Below, in pieces: positions 1 to 7,556 of a DNA stretch of 7,970 nt. Position 1 is the stretch's first letter, and the number at the start of each line of letters is the position of its first letter. The notes below the pieces were generated by a model. The model ran no database searches and was not told where the DNA came from. It saw only the letters and a list, made by a program, of their open reading frames with translations. Source of the DNA: Acidobacteriota bacterium (lineage in GTDB: Bacteria > Acidobacteriota > Terriglobia > Terriglobales > Acidobacteriaceae); the NCBI GenBank assembly GCA_021851465.1, contig JAJZDL010000132.1:1-7970 (forward strand), read 5' to 3'. The translations under genes and the position numbers were made by a program.

Positions 1-261
1 GGCCCGGACCGGATTGGCGACCGCACGCGGGAGTTTATCCTGCGCGCCGATGGCTCTGTAGTAAGTCGCCAGTACAACAGCTCCGTGCAGCGCACGTTGT
101 TCTCCGGCCGCAACTTCGACGATGTCGTCCTCTATCCGGGCGATACCATCGTCGTGCCCCCGATCCTCCAGAGGGGGGCCGTCATGAGAGACCTCTCCAA
201 TATCGCCACAATTATTGGCGGGTTCGGCCTCGGGATCGCGGCCATGGGCTTCTTTCTGTGA
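1..261 (+). CDS. Polysaccharide export protein with SLBB domain, C-terminal fragment
   Basis: The first 86 codons are open in frame 1 and end at TGA 259-261; the N-terminus lies left of the window. The visible part reads as the end of an SLBB (soluble ligand-binding beta-grasp) domain. It has a strand pair around LRADGSVVSRQ (about residues 14-24 of the fragment), then LYPGDTIVVPP (about 44-54), the usual SLBB ending in which a position is assigned before a conserved proline. A hydrophobic tail rich in Gly, Ile and Phe follows (about 67-86). Proteins of this kind (Wza/OtnA-like, polysaccharide biosynthesis/export family) form or gate the outer-membrane channel for capsule or exopolysaccharide. 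The hydrophobic C-terminus, probably membrane-associated, is a form I associate with acidobacterial members. The family call rests on motif style alone, since the Poly_export domain is outside the window. It converges on the PPK2 gene across a 67-bp gap. Confidence 0.75.
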   Translation, partial: GPDRIGDRTREFILRADGSVVSRQYNSSVQRTLFSGRNFDDVVLYPGDTIVVPPILQRGAVMRDLSNIATIIGGFGLGIAAMGFFL

Positions 262-328
262 CCGAGATGGCCTTCTGCGACACAGTGCAAAATTCGCAAG
301 CAGCCTCCATTCGGGTCGTGGAGCAACT

Positions 329-1201
329 CTATTGCTTTAGCAGTCGCTTGCGGATCGCCATCAGTTCGAGGTGGCGCTTCGACGTGGTGCGCGGATAGGA
401 CATCTTAAGATCGCCCAGCGTATCAAGGACGATCTGCGAGACAATGAGGCGGGCGTTGTCCTTGTCGTCGGCCGGAACGGCGAACCAGGGAGCGTTGTGC
501 GTTCCCGTCTCGCGCAGGCAGTCCTCGAATGCCTTCTGGTAGCGCTTCCAGAACTTGCGCTCGTGAATGTCGGAGAGGCTGAACTTCCAGTTCTTCTCCG
601 GCGCGTCGATGCGTTCCAGAAATCGCCTTCGCTGCTCCTCCTCGGAGAGATGGAGAAAAATTTTGACGATGCGCGTGCCGTTGCGATGGAGGTGGCCCTC
701 CATCTCGACGATGGAGCGATAGCGCTGCTTCCAAATGTTCTTGTCGCCGCGCAGTTCCTCGGCGAGGCCCTCGTGGAGAAGAAGTTCAGGATGTACGCGG
801 ACGGCGAGCACCTCCTCATAGTAGGAGCGGTTGAAGATGCCGATCCGGCCGCGTCCGGGCAGGCGTTGCGTGGAGCGCCAGAGAAAATCGTGTTCCAGTT
901 CCTCCGCGCTGGGCTGCTTGAAGCTGGAGACCTCGCAACCCTGCGGATTGACCCCGGACATGACGTGGCGGATAACGCCGTCCTTGCCCGCGGCGTCCAT
1001 CCCCTGAAAGACCAGCAGCAGCGCATAGCGGTTAGACGCATAGAAAAGCTGCTGCAGCTCGCTTAGCTGTCCGGTGTGCTTCTCCAGAAGCTCTTTGTAC
1101 TCCTGCTTGGTGGCGCAGATGGGCTTGCCGACTGTCGGCCATTTCTTCAGGTTGACCTTCTCGCCGGGACGCACGCGAAAACCCTTTGTTTCGATCTTCA
1201 T
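329..1201 (-). CDS. ppk2: Polyphosphate kinase 2 family protein (polyphosphate:nucleotide phosphotransferase)
   Basis: A complete 290-aa protein. PPK2 enzymes transfer phosphate between inorganic polyphosphate and nucleotides in the cytoplasm, usually regenerating NDP/NTP from AMP or ADP using polyphosphate. Visible signatures are a Walker A loop GMDAAGKDG (residues 67-75), the Walker B-type segment IFNRSYYEEVL (122-132), and the C-terminal lid with RRRFLERIDAPEKNWKFS (about 191-208), followed by APWFAVPADDK (237-247). The length fits a single-domain PPK2. The NRSYYEEVL form, rather than the DRSWYNR form of class I, resembles class III enzymes that accept both AMP and ADP; this subclass call is an inference. 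ATG 1199-1201 is well supported: GAGAGGAAG lies just upstream on the minus strand, and the N-terminal motif order is complete. It is transcribed divergently from the flavoprotein gene, and no PPK1 or exopolyphosphatase gene is visible nearby. The long plus-strand frame opposite it is a shadow. Confidence 0.95.
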   Translation of the reverse strand: MKIETKGFRVRPGEKVNLKKWPTVGKPICATKQEYKELLEKHTGQLSELQQLFYASNRYALLLVFQGMDAAGKDGVIRHVMSGVNPQGCEVSSFKQPSAEELEHDFLWRSTQRLPGRGRIGIFNRSYYEEVLAVRVHPELLLHEGLAEELRGDKNIWKQRYRSIVEMEGHLHRNGTRIVKIFLHLSEEEQRRRFLERIDAPEKNWKFSLSDIHERKFWKRYQKAFEDCLRETGTHNAPWFAVPADDKDNARLIVSQIVLDTLGDLKMSYPRTTSKRHLELMAIRKRLLKQ

Positions 1202-1373
1202 GGTTCTTCCTCTCGATTCTGAAGCGGGTGGGCTGAAGTTGGTGGAACGCGACCTGCATCTCCGGCCTTATCTTTATAAGGATGCGTTTTTCTGTCTGCG
1301 CGTGTTGGTAGAAGCAATTGTAAGCGCGGCGCTCGATGCGCATTGTCAGGCCGAGCGACCTCATTTGTCCCTT
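1202..1373. promoter_or_regulatory. Divergent intergenic region between ppk2 and the flavoprotein gene
   Basis: This 172-bp spacer must hold the promoters of both flanking genes. It contains the ppk2 ribosome-binding site (GAGAGGAAG on the minus strand, about 1206-1214). It also has a perfect inverted repeat CCTTAT-CTTT-ATAAGG at 1266-1281, which is the most A/T-rich point of the spacer. This palindrome offers -10-like hexamers on both strands (TATAAG on plus at 1275-1280, TATAAA on minus), but I see no convincing -35 box at 16-18 bp from either. It could be an operator, a promoter core or chance. No Shine-Dalgarno of any strength precedes the flavoprotein start. Confidence 0.35.
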
Positions 1374-2684
1374 ATGGATCATATGACTGAAGTGGATGTA
1401 CTGATTCTTGGCGCTGGCGCTGCGGGGCTGATGTGCGCGATCGAGGCTGGACGCCGCGGGCGGCGCGTACTGGTGCTGGAGCACGGCGATGGGCCGGGCA
1501 AAAAGATTCTTATCTCCGGCGGTGGGCGCTGCAACTTCACCAACCGCAGCGCCGCGGCGGAGAATTTTCTCAGCGCCAATCCGCACTTTGCCAAGTCTGT
1601 CCTTGCCCGTTTTTCGGCCCAGGACTTTATAGCTCTGGTGGAGAGGCACGGCATTGCGTACCACGAGAAGACGCTGGGGCAGCTCTTCTGCGACCGCTCC
1701 GCGCAGGAGGTCCTCAACATGCTGCTGCGCGAGTGCGGCGAGGCGGGAGTGCGCATTCAGGTTGGAACGCGCATTTTGTCGGTGGCACAGATTTCTTCAG
1801 CGCAAATCGCGCCCGCTGCCGGAGCGCGTTTCCGCGTGGAGACCTCCGCCGGCACGGTCGTTGCCGCCTCGCTGGTGGTCGCGACCGGCGGGCTGTCGAT
1901 CCCGAAGATGGGTGCGACTTCGCTGGGCTACGATCTGGCAAGGCAGTTTGGCCACTCCATCGTTGAGACGCGCCCAGGACTTGTGCCGCTGGTCTTTAAT
2001 CCGCAGGACCAGTCGCATTGGTGCGATCTTGCGGGCGTCTCCACCGAGATCGTTGCCACGATTGCAATCCAGAGAGAGCGAAAGAGAAAGACAGAGCAAG
2101 GTGTCTTTCGGGAGAAGATGCTGTTAACGCATCGCGGTTTGAGCGGGCCTGCAATTCTGCAAATCTCCTCCTACTGGAGGCCGGGAGACGCGATCAATCT
2201 CGACCTTGCGCCGGAGTTTGCACGGTCTTCCGGCGCGAGCGTTGCGGCGGCGCGGGTGGAGGCGCTGCGCATCTTCGCTCCGCTGATGCGGCCCAAAGCG
2301 CGACGCGATCTTGCTGCCGTGGTACTCGCACTGCGGACTGTCCTGCCAACACGCATGGCAGAGCGCTGGCTTGCGTTGCACGCCGTGGCGAGCAGCTCCA
2401 ATGGCAATGCAAAATTGGACGCGCTGGCCAACGCTGCGCTGGCGGAGATGGAGCGCGAACTGCACGCATGGCGCATCATGCCCGCGGGAACCGAGGGCTA
2501 TGCAAAGGCCGAGGTCACAGTGGGCGGCGTCGATACCGACTCGCTGGATGCGCGCACGATGCAGAGCCGCAGGGTTCCCGGCCTCTATTTCATCGGCGAG
2601 GTGGTCGATGTCACGGGATGGCTCGGTGGCTACAACTTTCAATGGGCCTGGGCCTCCGGCACCTGTGCCGGCCAGTCTGCATAA
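1374..2684 (+). CDS. NAD(P)/FAD-dependent oxidoreductase, HI0933/YhiN (BaiN-like) family
   Basis: A flavoprotein of 436 aa, close to the usual 400-430 aa for this family. The N-terminus is a Rossmann FAD-binding fold: VDVLILGAGAAGLM with GxGxxG at residues 13-18. The family-specific KKILISGGGRCNFTN follows at 43-57, VATGGLSIPKMGATSLGY at 169-186, LTHRGLSGPAIL at 251-262, and the C-terminal FAD contact GEVVDVTGWLGGYNF at 408-422. Members are cytoplasmic flavoenzymes of mostly unknown substrate; one clostridial relative, BaiN, acts on bile acid intermediates, which should not be transferred to this protein. Start choice is uncertain. ATG 1374 and ATG 1383 are both in frame a few codons before the Rossmann fold and neither has a good Shine-Dalgarno (GGA 4 nt before 1383 is the only hint). 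The frame stays open further upstream, but that part lies over the ppk2 gene and is not family sequence. The 3' end converges on the giant gene with 28 bp between stops and no clear terminator. Confidence 0.9.
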   Translation: MDHMTEVDVLILGAGAAGLMCAIEAGRRGRRVLVLEHGDGPGKKILISGGGRCNFTNRSAAAENFLSANPHFAKSVLARFSAQDFIALVERHGIAYHEKTLGQLFCDRSAQEVLNMLLRECGEAGVRIQVGTRILSVAQISSAQIAPAAGARFRVETSAGTVVAASLVVATGGLSIPKMGATSLGYDLARQFGHSIVETRPGLVPLVFNPQDQSHWCDLAGVSTEIVATIAIQRERKRKTEQGVFREKMLLTHRGLSGPAILQISSYWRPGDAINLDLAPEFARSSGASVAAARVEALRIFAPLMRPKARRDLAAVVLALRTVLPTRMAERWLALHAVASSSNGNAKLDALANAALAEMERELHAWRIMPAGTEGYAKAEVTVGGVDTDSLDARTMQSRRVPGLYFIGEVVDVTGWLGGYNFQWAWASGTCAGQSA

Positions 2685-2712
2685 GACGCGCGCATGGTGC
2701 ACCGACACGAAA

Positions 2713-5700
2713 TCATTGCACGATCAGTGTCAGGTCGACAGTCTGAGTAACGCCCGCGCTGGTCCCTGCGAGGGCCAGGGTATAGGTTCCGCTGGGCGTT
2801 GGAGAGGCTGGGTTTGTGGGCGACGAAGCGTTCGTCTGTGGAATGAGCCGCGAGACACCGCATCCCGCAACCGCCAGTGCCATACAGCACAGTACTGCGA
2901 GTGCGGCAAAGCGTTGCGCGTGCCGCCGCCCCAACCCCAGCAGGCCCGCAGGCAACATCAGCGCGAGCCAGGGCAGGGGTCGCCAGCCGGAATGCTCCGG
3001 CCAACGCAACGACGCAATGTTGGTCGCCACGGTTACAGTAATCAGCGTTGTGCTGCCCAACGTCGGCGAAGCCGGGGTCACGATGCAGGTTGCATCGGCG
3101 GGTGTCCCGGAGCAGGTGAACGCGACGGTTCCCGGCACGCCTGCCGCCGAACTCAGCAGCAGCGGGTACACCGCTTCAGACCCGGCGGCAACCGTCTGCG
3201 AGGTGCTGCCGTCGGGTGTGAGCGTAAAGTCCACACCGGCGCCGCTCAGTTGCAATGTCTGCGGCGACGATGCTGCATTGTCGAGCACCGTAAAGGTCCC
3301 CGTGCGCGCGGCGGCCGCGGTCGGCGCAAAGACGATCTGCACCGTGCACTGCGCACCGACGGCAAGACTCGCGCCACAGGTGTTGCTGCCCGCAACGATG
3401 CTGAAATCGCCTGTGACCGAGACGCTCTGGATGGCGAGTGGAAGCCCGCCGTTGTTGGTCAGCGTCACCGTCTGCGCCGGTGCGGTCAACCCCACGCCGG
3501 TGGCCGCGAACGAGACTGTATTGAGCGGCGACAGCGATACGCCGGGCGGAGCAACGCCAGTACCGCTCAACGATACGGTCTGGCTGCGAAACTGGTCCAA
3601 GACGGACAGCACGCCCGTCTCAGGGCCCACGCTCTTGGGAACATAGGCAACCTGCATCGAGCAGGTTGAGTGCCCACTGAGCGAGTTGCCGCAGGAGTTG
3701 GCCACAGTGAAGTCGCCGCTTGCGATCTGCGCGGCGATCAGCAGAAGAGGCACATCGCCGGAGTTGGTGAGCGTTACATGAAGGGGCGCGCTGGCCGTGT
3801 TCAACTGCTGCGGCGCAAAGCTGAGGCTGAGCGGCGCGAGCGAGTCGGTTGCAGGCAGTTGGCCCACGCCGGTGAGCGATGCGGTCTGCGTGCCCACGCT
3901 GTCCGCGATGCTGAAGTACCCGCTCTGCGTGCCGGAGGCGGTGGGCTGAAAGGCGACAGAGACCGTGCAACTGCTGCTGCCTGCGAGCGTCGCGGTGCAA
4001 GTGTTCGCCGCAATCGTAAAGTTGGTCGGAACGGTCGGTGTTCCCAGCGTCGCTGTTACACCGCCGGTGTTCGCAACCACGATATTCTGCGCGATGCTCG
4101 TGGCGCCGACGTTGGTTGGAGGAAAGCTCAGCGTGGGTGGGGTGAGCGTGATCGAAGCCGCAGGCGCGCCCACACCGATGAGCGATGCGGTCGCCTGTCC
4201 GCCGGAGACGTTGCCGTAGACCGTCAGTGTGCCGGTGAGAGTGCCGGTCGTTGTTGGCAGAAACTCGACCTGCACAGTGCAGGTCGATCCAGCGGCGATG
4301 GGCGACGACGACGCGCAGTTGTCGGTCTCGGCGAAGTTGGCTGGCGCTACAACCGATGTAACGGTGAGCGGCGCGTTGCCGGAGTTTGTAACCGTAATGC
4401 TCTGCGCCACGCTCGCCGTCGATACCGCCTGCGCGGCGAAGGTCAGGCTGGTTGGACTCAGCGACATCGCGGGCGCGGCTGGATACGCGGCGGTGAGCAG
4501 CGGGACCTGCCAGATGCCGCGCCCGTAGGTTGCCGCGCGCAGCTCGCCGGTGCGGCCATCTCCTGTCGCCATGCCCGCGGCAGCCTGCAACTCGATGACA
4601 GGCGCGTTGGGCAGGCTGGCCCCGTAGACACTCCAGCAGTTCAATGTGGTGCAGGCCGTCACCTGTGTCGTCGCATAGACGCCGGTGTCCATCGCTACAT
4701 AGAGAGTGTTGGCATCGTTGGGATCGACCAGGATGCTGTTGGCCGGAGCATTGGGCAGGTTGCTGCCGATGTTGGCCCAGTGCACGCCGCCGTCGCTGGA
4801 GCGGTAGACGTGCGCCGCGTTTAGACCGTTGCCCGCAAATCCCATCACGGTGGCGTAGACCGTCTTTCCGGTTGCATCGTGCGGGTCAGCGACGATGGAG
4901 GAGATGTCGAACCCACCGGGATTGAAGGCTGTACCCGAAGCATTGATGACTGTCGATTGCGCAATGTCCGTCCAGGGCGTGCTGCTATTGGCGCTGCCCG
5001 CCGCGGTGTTGGCAAAGATGTGGCCGCCGATGTTGGCTCCGCCATCGAGCGATCCCGCCATGCCTGCGTAGAGCACGGTCGATCCGGCGTCCTGCGACGC
5101 GATCGCGCCGCTCGCAAGGCCGCCCGCGGCCAGCGACCGAACCATCGCATCGCTCGCATTGCAGACAGAATTGTTCGAGCCGTCGAAGACGGGGCCGATG
5201 TTGTTCGACCCTGGCCAGGCGGAGGCGCTATCGGCCAGCCCGCGCCACACCCTGCATGTGCCGATCAGCACATCGCTCGTCAGCGCGGGATCGAGCAGAA
5301 ACGGCGGGTCGATCAACGATGCATCGTTGTCCACCTGCGTGGTGCCGATGGTCGGCGAGCCGGTAAAATTAGACGCCGCGCAGGCACTGCCGTCGTTGCA
5401 GAAATCGATGCTGACGCCCGCCTCGGTGGAGACGAACCAGTTCTGCGGATTGACCGGGTCGATGGCAACGGTTCCGCCCTCGCCCGCGGCGATCTGCGGC
5501 CAGGCCGTCGTCGTGGAAGCCGCACCAGTTGCTGCGGTTCCGTTCGCGCCTACACCGACGACAAGCGTTGCGGGACTGGTGGGGTGTTGAGAAAAACTGA
5601 TGACTTCAGCCAGCGAGCCGATGCCAGCGTTGAGATTCTGGAAGTGGATTGCATCGTCGGGGGAGCAGGGCGTCTGCTGCTGGTTGACCCCATCGAGCGA

Positions 5701-7548
5701 GCGCCACAGCCCGCCGTCGTTGCCGACATAGAGGAGAGGCAACGTGCCTCCGGTGCCCGCGTCGGCCAGTGTGGCGATTGCGTGTTGTGCGGGCGCGACC
5801 ATGGCCGGTGCATTGCATGCATTGATTGCGTTGGTGGTGTTGCGCAGCGTGCATCCGGCGAGCAGAGAGCAGCGATAGAGGTCTACAGTGCCGGCAAAGA
5901 GCAGCGTGTCTTCCGTGGTTCCAGTGCTTGTTGCAACGGCGGCCAGCGCGAGGTTGTAGTCCGCCTGTGGAATTTCGGTTGGCGTCGCTCCGCTGCCAAC
6001 CTCCATCGGGGTCGAGAGCAGTTGCGTGCCGAACCCCGGAGCGCTGGTGCAACTGCTGCCACTCAGCTTGCACGCATCCTGCCACAGTCCCTGGTCGAGG
6101 TTGTTCGCGTCCACGGTGAGGGCGAAGGTGTCGCCGCTGGTTGGTTGCACGGCCAGCGCTCCGCGAAATATTGGGCAAGACGAGTTGCCGACTCCATTCG
6201 GATTGGTGGGGCAAGCGGTCGTCGTCAATCCCGTGCCCGGCTGCTGCGCCATGCGCGTCCAGAGGATGCCATTGGACGATTGATAGTACCCGTGAAAGCG
6301 CACCGCGGCGTAGAAGAGCTGGCGCACCGGGTTCCAGACTACGGCGGTCGCTGCGTTGCCCGGATACGTCGCCGACGAGGCGATCTGCACCACATGGCTG
6401 CCGTCCTCGATGATCCCCATCTGCCAGGTGACGCCGCTGTCTTGTGAGTAGTAGAGTCCCATCACGCTGTTGGTGGGGTCTGGCGCGTTGACCAGAATGC
6501 CCTCCGCGGCCTGCGAGAGCGCCGCCACCACCAGCCCCGGCGTCGTGCCGCTCCACGCAAAGCCAGCGACGCCCAGGCCGACGAACGAATGGTGTCCGGC
6601 CACGCCGTCGTTCGACTGCTGCGTCAGCGTCCAGGTGTTGCCGCCGTCCGTCGAGCGCAGAATCCCCTCGCCGTAGTATGAGTCCGACGCGTCGTTGGGG
6701 TCGCCCGTCCCGGCTAGAACCACATCGCTACCGCTTACCTGACCCACGCTCACCGCGCCGATGCTCAACGACGGAATCACTACGCCGCCCGCGTTCGCGC
6801 TGAAGACGGGCAGGGTGTCCGTCAGCGGCGTGAAGGCCACGCTGGCCGCTGTGCCCGCTGCGTTGCTTGACTTCCACACTCCGCCGCCCGTCGTTCCCAG
6901 ATAGACCGTGTTGCCGGTCGCGTCCGCCGGGTCGATCGCCACGGACGTCACGCGTCCTGTAACACTGCCGTATCTCTGGCTGGCAATCTGGTCCGGCCCC
7001 ACCGGCTGCCATGCGGCGTCCAGAGGGCTGATCGCCGGAGTGTTGCGCGGTTCCGCCGACAGGGCGTTCGTTGCATCCGCCCGCGCTTGCGCTGCCGCAG
7101 CGTCCTTCGCGCCCACGGCATTCATCAGGCCCTGCGCCTGCTCCATCGCCAGGTGAGCTTGCCGCGCCGCATTCATGGCCGTCGCCGCAGGGGCGCCGTT
7201 TGCCAGCACTCGTCCCGCCAGGAACCGCCGCGCGCGCTGCGCAGGTGGAGAGATTGCGCCTGCGCCAGCAGTAGAGTTTGTGGCCGTAGCTACTCTGTTC
7301 GCGCCACGCTGCTGTGCCGTGCCGCGCAGCGGAAGGGCCAGCCACAACACAATCAGAAGAAGTCCAAGCTCCGTTCCCAGTCCGAATCGCGGACGCCACC
7401 ACGCCGCCCAGCGCTCAGCACGCAGCTTCCGGGGTCCTCGACAGGTCTCTACTGGATCGTGTGCGCGCATGGCATAAAGCCCGAATCCAGCCCGCCCTCC
7501 CTGGGTGCAGTCCGTAGAGGACGGGCGTGTCAATGCAGAGAAGTGCAT
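2713..7548 (-). CDS. Giant exported protein: BNR/Asp-box propeller, four choice-of-anchor D domains, Ig-like C-terminus with membrane segments
   Basis: About 1611 aa, ending at TGA (minus strand, 2713-2715). Order by residue: a charged N-region; hydrophobic segment LGLLLIVLWLALPL (about 61-74) with possible cleavage after RGTA; an Ala-rich, probably helical stretch (about 80-165); a beta-propeller-like region (about 178-1017); four choice-of-anchor D (HYDIN-like) beta domains (1027-1438); an Ig-like segment (1440-1510); two hydrophobic segments (1527-1540, 1547-1563); a Pro/Ser linker; and a final strand pair TYTLALAGTS / VDLTLIVQ. Asp-box motifs S-x-D-x-G-x-x-W occur as RSTDGGNTW (298-306), YSQDSGVTW (367-375) and RSSDGGVHW (916-924), with degenerate copies near 422 and 616. 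These suggest a sialidase/VPS10/YCF48-like fold; I see no catalytic sialidase set, so a binding or structural surface role is more likely than glycosidase activity. This is inference. Start: ATG 7546-7548 has AGGAA 3 nt upstream; TTG 7585-7587 (1624 aa) and ATG 7468-7470 (1585 aa) are alternatives. Confidence 0.85.
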   Translation of the reverse strand: MHFSALTRPSSTDCTQGGRAGFGLYAMRAHDPVETCRGPRKLRAERWAAWWRPRFGLGTELGLLLIVLWLALPLRGTAQQRGANRVATATNSTAGAGAISPPAQRARRFLAGRVLANGAPAATAMNAARQAHLAMEQAQGLMNAVGAKDAAAAQARADATNALSAEPRNTPAISPLDAAWQPVGPDQIASQRYGSVTGRVTSVAIDPADATGNTVYLGTTGGGVWKSSNAAGTAASVAFTPLTDTLPVFSANAGGVVIPSLSIGAVSVGQVSGSDVVLAGTGDPNDASDSYYGEGILRSTDGGNTWTLTQQSNDGVAGHHSFVGLGVAGFAWSGTTPGLVVAALSQAAEGILVNAPDPTNSVMGLYYSQDSGVTWQMGIIEDGSHVVQIASSATYPGNAATAVVWNPVRQLFYAAVRFHGYYQSSNGILWTRMAQQPGTGLTTTACPTNPNGVGNSSCPIFRGALAVQPTSGDTFALTVDANNLDQGLWQDACKLSGSSCTSAPGFGTQLLSTPMEVGSGATPTEIPQADYNLALAAVATSTGTTEDTLLFAGTVDLYRCSLLAGCTLRNTTNAINACNAPAMVAPAQHAIATLADAGTGGTLPLLYVGNDGGLWRSLDGVNQQQTPCSPDDAIHFQNLNAGIGSLAEVISFSQHPTSPATLVVGVGANGTAATGAASTTTAWPQIAAGEGGTVAIDPVNPQNWFVSTEAGVSIDFCNDGSACAASNFTGSPTIGTTQVDNDASLIDPPFLLDPALTSDVLIGTCRVWRGLADSASAWPGSNNIGPVFDGSNNSVCNASDAMVRSLAAGGLASGAIASQDAGSTVLYAGMAGSLDGGANIGGHIFANTAAGSANSSTPWTDIAQSTVINASGTAFNPGGFDISSIVADPHDATGKTVYATVMGFAGNGLNAAHVYRSSDGGVHWANIGSNLPNAPANSILVDPNDANTLYVAMDTGVYATTQVTACTTLNCWSVYGASLPNAPVIELQAAAGMATGDGRTGELRAATYGRGIWQVPLLTAAYPAAPAMSLSPTSLTFAAQAVSTASVAQSITVTNSGNAPLTVTSVVAPANFAETDNCASSSPIAAGSTCTVQVEFLPTTTGTLTGTLTVYGNVSGGQATASLIGVGAPAASITLTPPTLSFPPTNVGATSIAQNIVVANTGGVTATLGTPTVPTNFTIAANTCTATLAGSSSCTVSVAFQPTASGTQSGYFSIADSVGTQTASLTGVGQLPATDSLAPLSLSFAPQQLNTASAPLHVTLTNSGDVPLLLIAAQIASGDFTVANSCGNSLSGHSTCSMQVAYVPKSVGPETGVLSVLDQFRSQTVSLSGTGVAPPGVSLSPLNTVSFAATGVGLTAPAQTVTLTNNGGLPLAIQSVSVTGDFSIVAGSNTCGASLAVGAQCTVQIVFAPTAAAARTGTFTVLDNAASSPQTLQLSGAGVDFTLTPDGSTSQTVAAGSEAVYPLLLSSAAGVPGTVAFTCSGTPADATCIVTPASPTLGSTTLITVTVATNIASLRWPEHSGWRPLPWLALMLPAGLLGLGRRHAQRFAALAVLCCMALAVAGCGVSRLIPQTNASSPTNPASPTPSGTYTLALAGTSAGVTQTVDLTLIVQ
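3235..4470 (-). repeat. Four tandem choice-of-anchor D (HYDIN/ASH-like) domain repeats in the giant protein
   Basis: This segment encodes four consecutive units of about 97-103 aa, at residues 1027-1128, 1132-1229, 1235-1331 and 1336-1438 counted from ATG 7548. Each starts with a strand like SLSPTSLTFAAQ, continues with a TxTNSGxxPL-type turn (TVTNSGNAPL, VVANTGGVTA, TLTNSGDVPL, TLTNNGGLPL), then a Cys, a GxxC stretch with TVQVxFxPT, and ends in SLxGxG. Each unit has two cysteines 10 or 12 residues apart (1078/1090, 1184/1194, 1286/1296, 1391/1401), consistent with one disulfide per domain after export. The units are diverged from each other, so they are old protein repeats and not a recent DNA duplication. 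Such domains normally act as spacers or adhesion modules in surface proteins. Confidence 0.85.
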
Positions 7549-7556
7549 TGGTTCCT
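7546..7556 (-). promoter_or_regulatory. Ribosome-binding site and preferred ATG of the giant gene
   Basis: On the minus strand the sequence reads AGGAACCAATG: Shine-Dalgarno AGGAA (7552-7556), a 3-nt spacer, then ATG (7546-7548). Neither rival start has comparable support: the TTG at 7585-7587 lies inside the stem of the inverted repeat, and the ATG at 7468-7470 has no purine-rich run before it. The divergent gene at 7884 has the same arrangement (AGGAACGAATG), which strengthens the choice. The spacer is shorter than average, so this is not certain. Confidence 0.55.

Noticed and set aside
262..328. Possible terminator between the SLBB gene and ppk2
   Set aside because: Only weak 5-bp stems are present (TGCGA/TCGCA at 276-298, CTCCA/TGGAG at 305-323) without a proper adjacent T-run on either strand.
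371..1066. Long open plus-strand frame (231 codons) opposite ppk2
   Set aside because: It is fully antisense to a gene with clear PPK2 motifs. Such frames arise from GC-rich codon use, and the translation resembles no family I know.
1074..1373. Upstream in-frame extension of the flavoprotein ORF (100 extra codons)
   Set aside because: Much of it overlaps the ppk2 coding region on the other strand and it adds no family sequence; the Rossmann fold begins right after ATG 1374/1383.
2685..2712. Bidirectional terminator between the convergent flavoprotein and giant genes
   Set aside because: The 28-bp gap has no stable inverted repeat or T-run; termination probably uses Rho or lies within a coding region.
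2311..6447. Several long open plus-strand frames (up to about 520 codons) opposite the giant gene
   Set aside because: Their translations are Arg/Gly/Cys-rich shadow sequence without domains, while the minus strand carries a continuous protein with recognisable repeats.
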